DNA of 62,224 bases from the NCBI RefSeq assembly GCF_030651995.1, contig NZ_JAUSBN010000062.1, forward strand, positions 1 through 62,224. The letters run 5' to 3'. The stretch's first letter is position 1, and each line of letters opens with the position of its first letter. The translations under genes were made by a program, and so were the position numbers. Origin of the DNA: Reyranella sp. GTDB lineage: Bacteria; Pseudomonadota; Alphaproteobacteria; Reyranellales; Reyranellaceae. Shown here in pieces: positions 52,932-62,161 of the stretch. The notes beneath the pieces were generated by a model. That model saw only the letters and a program-made list of their open reading frames with translations, had not been told where the DNA came from and ran no database searches.

Positions 52932-52959
52932 GGGCCGACCTGAACGGGCAGCCGGCGTC

Positions 52960-54192
52960 ATGGCCCTGACCGTTGCGATCTTCCTCGCGACCTACGTCGC
53001 GATGGCGGTGGGGCGACTGCCGGGCTTTCGCGTCGACCGCACGGGCGCGGCCCTGCTCGGCGCCATCGCGATGCTGGTGTTCGAGAAGATCGACGTCGAC
53101 GCCGCGTGGGCGGCGGTGAGCTTTCCCACCATGGCCCTGCTGTTCGGCCTGATGATCGTTTCGGGCGCGTTCTCCGTCTCCGGCTTCTACGGCTGGCTCA
53201 CTGCCCGTGCCGCCGCACTCAAGCTCGGCCCCGCAAAGCTGCTCGACGTGATGATCGTCACCTCGGGCGTGCTGTCCTCGATCCTGACCAACGACGTCGT
53301 CGTGGTGGCGATGGTCCCCCTGCTGCTGCAGTTCTGCGTGGCGCGCCGTCTCAACACCACGCCGTTCCTGCTCGGCTTCGCCTTTGCCGCCAATTCGGGA
53401 TCGGCCGGCACCATCATCGGCAGCCCGCAGAACATGATCATCGCCCAGGGGCTGGACCTCAGCTTCGTCGGGCTCATGCGCGCGGCCATGCTGCCGTCGA
53501 TCCTGTCGCTGGTCGTGATCTGGGGCGTGCTCGTGGTGCTGTACCGGGGACGCTGGATGAACGTTGACGCCGCTCCCGCGTCAACCGCCGCGGCGCCGCC
53601 ACCGGTGACGCTCGACCGGGTCGAGATCGCCAAGGCCGCCGTCGTGACCGTGCTGGTGGTTGCAGCCTTCTGCCTGACCGACTGGCCCCGCGAGCTGATC
53701 GCCCTCGCCGCAGGGGCAGTGCTGCTCCTGAACCGCCGCATCGCCTCTGCCGACGTCATGAAGCACGTCGACGGCGACCTGTTCATTCTTCTGGGCGGGC
53801 TGTTCGTGGTCAATGCCGCGTTCGCCAGCACCGGCATTCCGCAGCGGATGATCGCCGATCTGACGCAATGGGGTCTTGACCTCACGCATCCGGTGGCCCT
53901 GCTGGTGGGGAGCGGCGTGCTGAGCGACATCGTCGGCAACAATCCCGCGGTCCTGCTCCTCATGCCCTATATCCAGGGCGGCAACCCGGAGCAGACGGGC
54001 GCTGCGATGGCGCTGGGAACCGCCATGGCGAGCAACGTCGTGGTGTTCGGCAGCCTGGCGGGGATCATCGTCGTGGAGGAAGCGGCCAAGCGCGGCGCGC
54101 CGGTCTCCCTGGCGGAGTTCTCCCGCGCCGGCGTGCCGGTGTCGCTGATCAGCATGCTGGTCGCGGCAGGCTGGCTGCTTCTCCTTGCCTGA
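52960..54192 (+). CDS. Anion/proton permease of the ArsB/NhaD-SLC13 (ion transporter) superfamily
   Basis: A 410-residue membrane protein with about ten to eleven helices and two similar halves, each with a re-entrant hairpin: SSILTNDVVVVAMVPLLL and SDIVGNNPAVLLLMPY, and NSGSAGTIIGSPQNMII. The NxGSxxTxxGSPQN pattern is typical of ArsB-, NhaD- and citrate/anion-transporter proteins. Substrate not determined. It lies 28 bp after ppk2 on the same strand and may share its promoter. Confidence 0.88.
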   Translation: MALTVAIFLATYVAMAVGRLPGFRVDRTGAALLGAIAMLVFEKIDVDAAWAAVSFPTMALLFGLMIVSGAFSVSGFYGWLTARAAALKLGPAKLLDVMIVTSGVLSSILTNDVVVVAMVPLLLQFCVARRLNTTPFLLGFAFAANSGSAGTIIGSPQNMIIAQGLDLSFVGLMRAAMLPSILSLVVIWGVLVVLYRGRWMNVDAAPASTAAAPPPVTLDRVEIAKAAVVTVLVVAAFCLTDWPRELIALAAGAVLLLNRRIASADVMKHVDGDLFILLGGLFVVNAAFASTGIPQRMIADLTQWGLDLTHPVALLVGSGVLSDIVGNNPAVLLLMPYIQGGNPEQTGAAMALGTAMASNVVVFGSLAGIIVVEEAAKRGAPVSLAEFSRAGVPVSLISMLVAAGWLLLLA

Positions 54193-54224
54193 CACGTCGA
54201 AGTTTCCCGTCTCAGATGCCGGCG

Positions 54225-57200
54225 TCAGCGCCTCGGCTCGGCCTGCAGAGTCGGCGCTTCCAAGGGACCGCGCACGGACATCAAATAGTCCATCGAGCCC
54301 GGCGTGCCGGTATCGAGGGCGATCAACGCGTCCACGGCTCGTTGCCGCAGATCGAGCCGGCTTCTGACGTAGGCCGTCGCATGCGGCGCGCGGACGGTGT
54401 GTTCGTCGAAGGTGACGATGCCGCCGGCGACCTCGAAGCCGCCTCTCGTCGCGATCCAGCTCCCCACGAACCCATCGATGACGGCCGACGTGAAGCCCAT
54501 CTCGGTGCTGAACAGGCTGGCCACGCCGGTCGCGAAGGAGGCGAAGGAGGCGGATCCCCGGACGACACTTGCGCGGACGTCGCCCTTGGAGACTCCGCGT
54601 CCCACGGCCGACGCGATGATCTCGTCCATCGTTTCGCCCTCCGCTTTCAGGGTGAGCCCTTCCAGGTTCAGCGTGCCCTCGAGGGCCACCGCCAACTGAT
54701 CGGCGCCGAATTCGTTGGCGCGTCCGGCGACGGCAATGGCGTGCGAGATGTCGATGTCGCGGACCCCACCCCTCACTTCCACGACCGGCACGTCGCGGCG
54801 CGCATCGATCGTTGCCGTCAACTCGAGGCCAGCGCCTTCAAGGGTGCCCGCCAACCGCGTCACCTCCAGGACACCGCCGTGCAGCTTCGCAGCAAGGTCG
54901 ACGGCCTCCAGGGTGAACGGTCCCCACGCGAGGCGCGGCATCGTGAGCGCCATCGTCGCGTCCAGCGCGCGCAGCGGCGCCGTCAGACTCCCGCTTCCCG
55001 GGGATGCCGACACATTCGTCCATGAGCCGCCCGCGCCCTCCTCGCTGAAGCGAGGCGCCGGTGGCAACCAGCGATCCAGCCGCAACCCGGCGGGCGCCCG
55101 CAGGGATACGGTGACGTGTGGGCGTGCGACCAGGGTCGAGGACAGCTCGCCGGACATCGCCATGCCGTCGACCTCGAGGTTGCCACGGAACGTCGCGCGC
55201 GCGGCATCGCCGTGAAAGGCGCCTTTGGCCTCGACCTCCGCCAGTTCCCGGCGCGGGCTGCCGCTGGCCGCCGCGACGAGCGCACCGATGTCGGGGCTGG
55301 CCAGGGAGAAGCGGGGAAAGTCGAAGCGACGGTCGGCCTCGAAGGAGAGCCGGCCCGCCGCCGTGATGGTGGCCCCGAGCATGGCCACCGACAGGTCGGA
55401 CAGGACCGCTTCCTTCAGGGTTCCAACGGCGCGGCCCGCCACCTGGGCGGCCCCGATGCGGCCATGGACGAAGCGCGGCAGGGAGGCATAGTCGAGCATC
55501 CGGTCGGCGTCGCGAACGACGGCGCGGTATGCCAGATCGAAGCGTGGGACGGTGCCGAAGTCGGCAATCGAGCCGAAGAGTTCCAAGTGCGAACCCAGAA
55601 GCTCGTTCACGCCCACGTGCTTCAGCTTCAGCTCGTTGCCGCGAATGACGGCGTGGGCATCGACACCGTGAGCCATCTCGCCACGATAGAGCACTCTGTC
55701 GATCGTCGCCTTCAGATCCAGCACCGGCGGCGGAGGCTCGCTATCCGCCGACGGCGAGACCGGAACCGTATCGGGAGCAGGCATGAAGTCCTGCAGGGCC
55801 AAACTGCTCAGCTGGTAGGCGTCGAGGTTGAGGTTCGGCAGATGTAAGCGGCCCGTGATGACGGTCGGAATCGAGTAGGCGATGTCGGCGGTCGCCGTGC
55901 CCTGCTGGTCGTCGAGTTCGAAGGTCGCGTCGGTGACGCGGACGAACCCCTTTGCCGGCCGTGTCTTGCCGGATATCCGCAGCGTTTGCAGGCGGTCGGG
56001 CGGCAGCGATGTCGTATCGATGCCGATCCATTTCAGCGTCTGGCGCAGGTTCGTGCCTTCGACCTCGATGATGCCGTCGTATCCCGCGTGCATCGCGTCG
56101 CCTTCGAAGCCGACCCGCCGGTTCAGCCGGAACTCTCCCGGCAGCACGGCCTTCAGCGCCTGCACGTGCAGGACGTCGTTCTCGTACCGGAACGTCACGG
56201 CGACCTCGCGCACCGTGTCGAGACGATAGCGCACCGTGTCGACCTCGACGGTCAGTTGCACCTGCACCGACGGCAGGTCGTCGCCGGACGGCTCGGTCGG
56301 TTCAGCGGCCGGCCGCGCCGAACCGCCGATCGGTGCGACGAACAGCGCCTGCCCTTGCAGCCGCTCGACCCAGCGATCCGCGTCGAGATGGGCGGCCACC
56401 AGCCGTCCGCTCACCAGCAGCGTCTCTCCCCCGACGACCGCGAGACTGCCGAGGATCCGTTCGCCTGCCAGGTTGAAATCCAGATCGTCGATCGACAGCC
56501 GGTCGTCGGCCAGCTCGACATCGGCCGAAGCGGCCAGGGTGCGGACAATCGCCTCGTTCACCCGCATCGGCCGCCGGCCGGTAAGTGTCGTGACCGACTG
56601 GACGAACTCGGGCAGGAATTCGGTGTCGAACGACACGCGGCCGCGCAGCGGGTCGCGCGCCGTGCGCTCCCCGGGCCAGCCCGTGAAGACGAGACGGCCG
56701 CCCGGCACGCCGAGCGTCAGGCCGATCGGCGCATCGGCCGTCGCGGCTGTCTTCAGGTCGAGCGTGAGCGTCGCCGGGACGCCGTTGACGACGGCGGTTC
56801 CGTGCAGGTGCAGAACGCCATCGCTCGGCGCAAGCGACCCCGACAGGTGAATGGCCTGCGCTTCGAGCGGCTGGCCCGACAGGCCGGACGCATGAACGAC
56901 CCGGCCGTTCCGGATCTCCAGACGCGTGAGCGCCAGACCCGGCGTGGTCGCCCCCTGCCCCGCCCAGCCTTCGGGCAGACGCAGACGCCAGTTGGGTTCA
57001 CCGTCGGCCCCCGACTCCAGCACCAGGCGTGGCTCGTCGACGACGACCTGCACCAGCTCGATGCGGCCCTGCAGCAGAGCCGACCAGGACAGGGTCACCA
57101 GGATCCGCCGCGCTTCGAGCATGTGCGGCGTGACGGCGCCCGGTGCGTTGCCGAGGCGAAACTGCTGCGCCACGAGCATCGGTTGCGGCAACAGGGCGAT

Positions 57201-57404
57201 CTCGAGCGGGCCGTCCAGAACCACCTCGCGCCCGGTGGCTTCCGCGAGAATCCCCGCGAGACGTGCCTTGTGCGGTTCCCAGTCGATCGCCCGGGGCAGG
57301 ATGAACAGACCGGCGAACACAACGGCCAGACCGGCGGCGACCCAGGCGAAGGTCCGCACGAACCGTGCAACCGTCTTCAGCAAGCGGGAGAGCATCGAGA
57401 GCAT
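54225..57404 (-). CDS. AsmA family inner-membrane protein
   Basis: A 1059-residue protein starting MLSMLSRLLKTVARFVRTFA with one N-terminal transmembrane helix (about 18-40) and the AsmA signature DWEPHKARLAGILAEATGREVVLDGPLEIALLPQPMLVA-like, followed by long beta-rich repeats exposed in the periplasm. The C-terminal AsmA_2 part lies around residues 780-1000. AsmA-like proteins form beta-groove bridges thought to move phospholipids between membranes. It diverges from the Ser/Thr kinase gene. Confidence 0.92.
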   Translation of the reverse strand: MLSMLSRLLKTVARFVRTFAWVAAGLAVVFAGLFILPRAIDWEPHKARLAGILAEATGREVVLDGPLEIALLPQPMLVAQQFRLGNAPGAVTPHMLEARRILVTLSWSALLQGRIELVQVVVDEPRLVLESGADGEPNWRLRLPEGWAGQGATTPGLALTRLEIRNGRVVHASGLSGQPLEAQAIHLSGSLAPSDGVLHLHGTAVVNGVPATLTLDLKTAATADAPIGLTLGVPGGRLVFTGWPGERTARDPLRGRVSFDTEFLPEFVQSVTTLTGRRPMRVNEAIVRTLAASADVELADDRLSIDDLDFNLAGERILGSLAVVGGETLLVSGRLVAAHLDADRWVERLQGQALFVAPIGGSARPAAEPTEPSGDDLPSVQVQLTVEVDTVRYRLDTVREVAVTFRYENDVLHVQALKAVLPGEFRLNRRVGFEGDAMHAGYDGIIEVEGTNLRQTLKWIGIDTTSLPPDRLQTLRISGKTRPAKGFVRVTDATFELDDQQGTATADIAYSIPTVITGRLHLPNLNLDAYQLSSLALQDFMPAPDTVPVSPSADSEPPPPVLDLKATIDRVLYRGEMAHGVDAHAVIRGNELKLKHVGVNELLGSHLELFGSIADFGTVPRFDLAYRAVVRDADRMLDYASLPRFVHGRIGAAQVAGRAVGTLKEAVLSDLSVAMLGATITAAGRLSFEADRRFDFPRFSLASPDIGALVAAASGSPRRELAEVEAKGAFHGDAARATFRGNLEVDGMAMSGELSSTLVARPHVTVSLRAPAGLRLDRWLPPAPRFSEEGAGGSWTNVSASPGSGSLTAPLRALDATMALTMPRLAWGPFTLEAVDLAAKLHGGVLEVTRLAGTLEGAGLELTATIDARRDVPVVEVRGGVRDIDISHAIAVAGRANEFGADQLAVALEGTLNLEGLTLKAEGETMDEIIASAVGRGVSKGDVRASVVRGSASFASFATGVASLFSTEMGFTSAVIDGFVGSWIATRGGFEVAGGIVTFDEHTVRAPHATAYVRSRLDLRQRAVDALIALDTGTPGSMDYLMSVRGPLEAPTLQAEPRR

Positions 57405-57641
57405 CGGCGGGTGTCCGGCATCGTTTTCGAGACCACTCTATCAGGCCCGCCGGGCCAGTAACTCTTCTTGCAGGGAAGGGAGTCTGTCGACAGGCGGACC
57501 TCTCAGGCCGATGAGCTTCCCGCTTCCCGCTTCCCGCCCTTGTGCGACGAGGAATGATCGGGCACGAAGCGCCTTCCGGCCTTGTGGGCGCCATCATCAG
57601 GCGTCTGCGAGCGTTGGCTGGCCGGGGAGTAGAGCGTCGTT

Positions 57642-60053
57642 ATGACAGAGGCACCACCCGGCGCATCCGGCTTCGTAACGGACGTCGACATCGTTGCCTT
57701 GCGGCCGGGTGCCCGGATCGGGCGTCATGAGGTGCTCGCGGTGCTCGGCCAGGGCGGCTTCGGCATCACCTATCTCGCGCGCGACAGCCAGCTCAACCGC
57801 GAGGTCGCGATCAAGGAATACCTCCCGACGTCGCTCGCCTACCGAGCCGACGGCATAACCGTGCTCCCCCGCTCGACGCGGGTCGCCGACGATTTCACGT
57901 GGGGCCGTGATCGCTTCGTCGCCGAGGGCCAGACACTCGCCAGCCTTCACCGCGCGCCCGGCATCGTGCACGTCTTCGACTTCCTCGAGATCAACGGCAC
58001 CGCCTACATCGTCATGGAGATGCTCCATGGCGACACGCTCGCGGACCGCATCAAGCGCGACGGACCGCTCGATCCTGCTGCCGTCGAGCGCATTCTCTGG
58101 GTCCTGCTCGACGGCCTGGAGCAGGTGCATGATGCGGGCTTCCTGCATCGCGACATCAAGCCGGCCAACATCCTGCTCGACGCGGTGGGCAACCCCACCT
58201 TGATCGATTTCGGTGCGTCGCGCGCCGCCATCGCGGGCCGGACGACGGCGATGACGGCGATCTTCACGCCGGGTTATGCGGCCGGCGAGCAGATGACCTC
58301 GGCGAAGCAGGGGCCGTGGACCGACATTTACGGCCTGTCGGCCACCCTCTATCACGCCCTTGTCGGCAAGCCCCCGCCCAACGCCTTCGACCGCATGCTC
58401 GACGACACGTACGAGCCCTTGGTCCGGATGACCATCCCGGGCCTTCCGCCGGCCGTTGCGGCGGGCCTCGATGCCGGTCTCGCGGTGCGTGCGTCCGACC
58501 GTCCGCAATCCATCGCCGGCTGTCGCGCCGTCCTGTCCATGGGCTCGCCGGCCTCCGCCGACGCCACGCAGTTCATGTCTCGCACCGTCGATCGGGAAGC
58601 GATGCACGTCCCGCGCACATCGCCGTCCGCCCCCTCCGACAGGACGCCGGCGCCGGCGCCGAGGGCGAAGCCTCGTACGACCCTCTATGCGGGGATCGCG
58701 GCCGCGGTCGTCCTGCTGACCGGAGGCGGGTGGTTCGCGTTGTCTCCCGCCCTGCTGCCCACCACTCCTCCACCGGCCAAGGCTCCACCCACCGCGACGA
58801 CGGCGCTGCAGGAAATGAAGGTGGAGGATCTCGAGCGCGCCCTGGCCGACCGGCGGGCAGCCGACGCGGCCGCCGCCGAGAAGCAGCGGTTGGTTGAAGA
58901 GGCCCTGCGCAAGGCCGAGGCCGATGCGGCCGCCAAGCTCGCCGCCGACGCCGATCTCGCGAAGGCCGAGACGGCGCGCCGGCAGGCCGAGGACGAACTG
59001 GCCCGTCTCAAGGCCGAGATCGCGGTGCGGCGCCAGGAAGAGACCCAGGCCCAGGCGCTGGCGCGCCGCGCTGAAGCCGAAGCGGCTCAACGCAGGGCCG
59101 AAGCCGAAATGGCGGCCCTGCGCCAGGCCGAGGACGATGCGCGGGCAAAGGCGGCCGCCGAGGCCGCGGCCAAGATCCGCGCCGACGAGGCGCTTGCAAG
59201 CGCGCAGGCCGAGCGTCAGGCCGCGGACGAGCAGGCAAGCCGGAAGGCGGCCACCGCAGCGAAGGAGAAGGCCGAGGCTTCGGCGAACCAGCTCGCCGCG
59301 GCCGAAGCGCGCGAGAAGGCCGAAGCCGACGCGGCGGCAGCCCAGAAGAAGACGGCCGAATCGGCCGAGGCTGCGTTGCGGCTGGCGCCTGCCGATCTTC
59401 AGCGCCTCCAGCTTGCGCTCACGTCACTGGGCTTTGACACCAGAGGCACCGATGGCGCCTTCGGTCCTCGCACCCGCGAGACCATCGCGGCCTGGCAGAA
59501 GGCGCGCGGCCAGTCCTCGACCGGCTTCCTCACCGCGGCGCAGCAGCAGGCGCTGCTGCGCGAAGCGGCGCCGGCGCTTCAGAAGCACGACGAGGGCCTG
59601 AAAGGAAAACAGGAGGAAGCCAGGCAGAAGGACGAGGAAGACAGGAAGCGGGCCGAGGCCGATGCGAAGTCAAAGGCAAAGGCCGGAGTCGCGGCGGCAT
59701 CGTCGCAGCCTCCCGCCGCCGCATCGCCCGGTCCTGCCGCGCCGCCCGTGTCGGCTGCGCCGAGCGCCTATGACGGCCAATGGGTGGGCAGCATCGTGCC
59801 ACGGAACGGCCCGGTGCAGCATATCACCGTGCAAATTCGAAACGGTGCGGGCAGCACGACCCGGCACAACATGCGCTGCCACGGCGACGTGACCTTGTCG
59901 CTCGCGATCCGGCCTGACGGAAGTTACACCGCGCTGGTCGATGGGATGGATTCGCAGTGCGTGAAGATCAGCGGGAGCTTCGCCGGGGCCGTGGAGGCCA
60001 ACCAGATCGTCTTTACCTCAGGCCAAGGCACCAAGTTCGCGCTGCGGCGCTGA
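57642..60053 (+). CDS. Ser/Thr protein kinase with coiled coil and peptidoglycan-binding domain
   Basis: An 803-residue bacterial eukaryotic-like kinase. Kinase domain about 26-300: glycine loop GQGGFG (36-41), catalytic Lys58 (VAIKEY), HRD (169-171) with KPAN, and DFG (189-191). One transmembrane helix (about 346-371) passes to the periplasm. There a long Ala/Glu/Lys/Arg coiled coil (about 387-580) is followed by a PG_binding_1 domain (about 588-650, LQLALTSLGFDTRGTDGAFG) and a C-terminal beta domain (about 715-803) with a Cys pair (RCHGD, QCVKI). It probably reads cell-wall state across the envelope and phosphorylates cytoplasmic targets. Confidence 0.92.
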   Translation: MTEAPPGASGFVTDVDIVALRPGARIGRHEVLAVLGQGGFGITYLARDSQLNREVAIKEYLPTSLAYRADGITVLPRSTRVADDFTWGRDRFVAEGQTLASLHRAPGIVHVFDFLEINGTAYIVMEMLHGDTLADRIKRDGPLDPAAVERILWVLLDGLEQVHDAGFLHRDIKPANILLDAVGNPTLIDFGASRAAIAGRTTAMTAIFTPGYAAGEQMTSAKQGPWTDIYGLSATLYHALVGKPPPNAFDRMLDDTYEPLVRMTIPGLPPAVAAGLDAGLAVRASDRPQSIAGCRAVLSMGSPASADATQFMSRTVDREAMHVPRTSPSAPSDRTPAPAPRAKPRTTLYAGIAAAVVLLTGGGWFALSPALLPTTPPPAKAPPTATTALQEMKVEDLERALADRRAADAAAAEKQRLVEEALRKAEADAAAKLAADADLAKAETARRQAEDELARLKAEIAVRRQEETQAQALARRAEAEAAQRRAEAEMAALRQAEDDARAKAAAEAAAKIRADEALASAQAERQAADEQASRKAATAAKEKAEASANQLAAAEAREKAEADAAAAQKKTAESAEAALRLAPADLQRLQLALTSLGFDTRGTDGAFGPRTRETIAAWQKARGQSSTGFLTAAQQQALLREAAPALQKHDEGLKGKQEEARQKDEEDRKRAEADAKSKAKAGVAAASSQPPAAASPGPAAPPVSAAPSAYDGQWVGSIVPRNGPVQHITVQIRNGAGSTTRHNMRCHGDVTLSLAIRPDGSYTALVDGMDSQCVKISGSFAGAVEANQIVFTSGQGTKFALRR

Positions 60054-60355
60054 AGACAGTGCTGTCATCGCAGGGCGCCACGCGTGCTCAATGGCCTGCG
60101 TTGGCCAAGGCTGACCACGTTCAGCAGCGCAAACAATCGCCCGGCGAGGTCCGTTTTGTCTTCATTCTCGCCGGTGGCTTTTGGCGTGCCGGAGTGGTCA
60201 AAGGAGAGAACTGGTCGGTCGTCCTGCAACTCCTCTGAATTCGAGGAGTTCCAGGATTCGATCAACCTCTACGTTTGCACCCGGCAGGAACAGTTCGACA
60301 GGAATTGTGGGCCGCACGCGGTCGTGTCTTGGAGCGTGGCGTAGCTGATCGCCGG
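60054..60355. other. 302-bp gap with a hairpin, no gene recognised
   Basis: No convincing gene. The only structure is CCTG-C-AACTCCTC-TGAATTC-GAGGAGTT-C-CAGG (60223-60255), 12 paired positions around a 7-base loop containing GAATTC, with no T-run. Composition is less regular than in coding parts. Confidence 0.6.
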
Positions 60356-60654
60356 TCATGAAGATGAGCCCGGGGTTGAGCCAGATCGGTCAGTCTGCCT
60401 CGATGGGCAGGGCGATGATTCCATCATGATGTAGCGGGCGCGCTGGACGGCCCACTCGACGTTCTGTTCGAGCAGGAATGCGCCGACGAAACGGGTTATG
60501 GCGGCTTCGTTGAGGGAGATGCCGACGACCTCTGTGCGGCGCCTGATTTCGCCATTCAATCGTTCCAGCGGGTTGGCGCCGTGCAACTTGGTACGGTGCT
60601 GGGGCGGGACGCTCTTGTAGGCCAACACCGGTTGCCGACTCGGCTGACGCGCGC
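60356..60654 (-). pseudogene. IS256-family transposase remnant (C-terminal fragment)
   Basis: About 75 residues match the C-terminal end of IS256/MULE-type transposases: VLAYKSVPPQHRTKLHGANP, then LERLNGEIRRRTEVVGI and NEAAITRFVGAFLLEQNVEW, ending QRARYIM. The N-terminal and catalytic domains are missing, upstream sequence no longer reads as transposase, and no terminal inverted repeats were found. It is an old, degraded insertion scar directly upstream of the nitronate monooxygenase. Confidence 0.85.
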
Positions 60655-60847
60655 TTGGTCAAATTCAAGACGCTGGCTGGTTGCGCCCCGCGAGCATCAT
60701 CGTGACAATGCCTCGCAGTTGGCACCCTTGGCGAGCCCGGTGTGTCGGTCGCGGACATGGCGTACCGGGCCACCTCGAGCGCGCCAGTCCAACCCCAACG
60801 CAAGGCTTTCTCGGCCACATCAATATCCTATCCAGGGGGAACGTCGG

Positions 60848-61987
60848 ATGAAGTCTGCTTTGTGCAGGAAGCTCGGAATCGAGTTTCCCCTGTTCGCCTT
60901 CAGCCATTGCCGCGACGTCGTGGCCGCGGTGTCGAATGCCGGCGGCTTCGGCGTGCTGGGCGCCGTCGCCCACACCGCGGAGACCCTGGCAATAGATCTC
61001 AAATGGATTGACGAGCACGTAAACGGCAAGCCCTACGGGATCGACCTGCTGATTCCCAACAAGATGGAGGACAAGGAGGGCGGGCTGACGGCGGCTGACC
61101 TCGAGGCCCGCGTGCCCCCTGAGCATCGCCGACATGTCGCCGGTCTGCTCGCCCAGCACGGCATCGATACCGCCGATCTGTGGTCTGCCGGGCAAGGCGG
61201 CCACGACTATACGGACAACATGCGGGAAGGCGGCGCGGCTCGCCTTCTCGACGTCGCCTTCAGCCATCCCATCAAGCTGTTCGTGAATGCCCTGGGCGTG
61301 CCGCCGCCTTCGATTATGAAACGGGCCCGCGACAAAGGCATCCTGGTGGGCGCCCTCACCGGCGCCAGGGAACATGCGATCAAGCACGCCGAGGCCGGGG
61401 TCGACATTCTCGTGGTCGCCGGCACCGAGGCAGGCGGGCACTGCGGCGAGGTCTCGACCATGGTGCTGGTACCCGAGGTGCTGCAGGCCATCGAGGACTA
61501 CAAGGACATCCACGTTCTGGCGGCCGGAGGAATCGCGACCGGGCGGCAGATGGCGGCGTGCATGGCCATGGGCGCCGACGGCGCCTGGACCGCCTCGGTC
61601 TGGCTGACGACGGCGGAGGCCGAGACGACCCCGACGGTGAAGAAGAAGATGCTGGCGGCGACCTCCCGCGACACCGTGCGGTCGCGCAGCCGGACCGGCA
61701 AGCCGACGCGGCAGCTCAGGTCGGCCTGGACCGACGGCTGGCACGGCGGGAGCGCCCCCGATCCGCTGCCGATGCCGCTTCAAGGCCTCATCAGCCGGCC
61801 GGCGCTGGCCAGGATCGACAAGCTTGCCGCCAGCGGTCATGAGGGAGCCCAGCGGCTCGCCACCTACTATGTCGGCCAGGCGGTCGGCCTCATGAACACC
61901 GAACAGTCGGCGCGTTCGGTCGTCTACGACTTCATGAAGGACTATGCCGACGCCGCGCAGCGCCTGGCGGGCACGCTCGAAACCTAG
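60848..61987 (+). CDS. Nitronate monooxygenase (2-nitropropane dioxygenase-like FMN enzyme)
   Basis: A 379-residue FMN TIM-barrel protein. ATG 60848 follows AGGGGGA and opens MKSALCRKLGIEFPLFAFSH; the longer frame upstream covers the transposase scar. Motifs: AVSNAGGFGVLGAV, AGVDILVVAGTEAGGHCGEVST (catalytic His region and FMN phosphate), VLAAGGIATGRQMAACMAMGADGAW. Family members oxidise alkyl nitronates, or act as flavin oxidoreductases on other acids and enoyl substrates; the exact substrate is not fixed. Internal insertion around 65-115 compared with short members. Confidence 0.9.
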   Translation: MKSALCRKLGIEFPLFAFSHCRDVVAAVSNAGGFGVLGAVAHTAETLAIDLKWIDEHVNGKPYGIDLLIPNKMEDKEGGLTAADLEARVPPEHRRHVAGLLAQHGIDTADLWSAGQGGHDYTDNMREGGAARLLDVAFSHPIKLFVNALGVPPPSIMKRARDKGILVGALTGAREHAIKHAEAGVDILVVAGTEAGGHCGEVSTMVLVPEVLQAIEDYKDIHVLAAGGIATGRQMAACMAMGADGAWTASVWLTTAEAETTPTVKKKMLAATSRDTVRSRSRTGKPTRQLRSAWTDGWHGGSAPDPLPMPLQGLISRPALARIDKLAASGHEGAQRLATYYVGQAVGLMNTEQSARSVVYDFMKDYADAAQRLAGTLET

Positions 61988-62161
61988 AGTCCTTCCGCAC
62001 GAAGTAGAATCACTTTCCTCCCCATTCAAATGCAGGAGTGTCCGGGGAAAGATTGAAGAGGATCGGCAAATCGCCAGCAGCGGCAACGACACGTTACAAT
62101 CCAGGGAGTGTCCGACTCAGGACCCCGAGTCTGGTCCAGCCGGCCCTATTTGTACGCACTT

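Noticed and set aside
60183..60262. Class II tRNA-like stretch (GCCGGAGTGGTCAAAGG followed by a long variable-arm-like hairpin)
   Set aside because: The D-arm resemblance is local only; I could not pair an acceptor stem, a proper anticodon arm or a TTCGA-type T-loop with matching stem.
60581..60847. N-terminal extension of the nitronate monooxygenase
   Set aside because: The extension reads through the transposase remnant and has no homology; the ATG at 60848 has AGGGGGA and the canonical family start.
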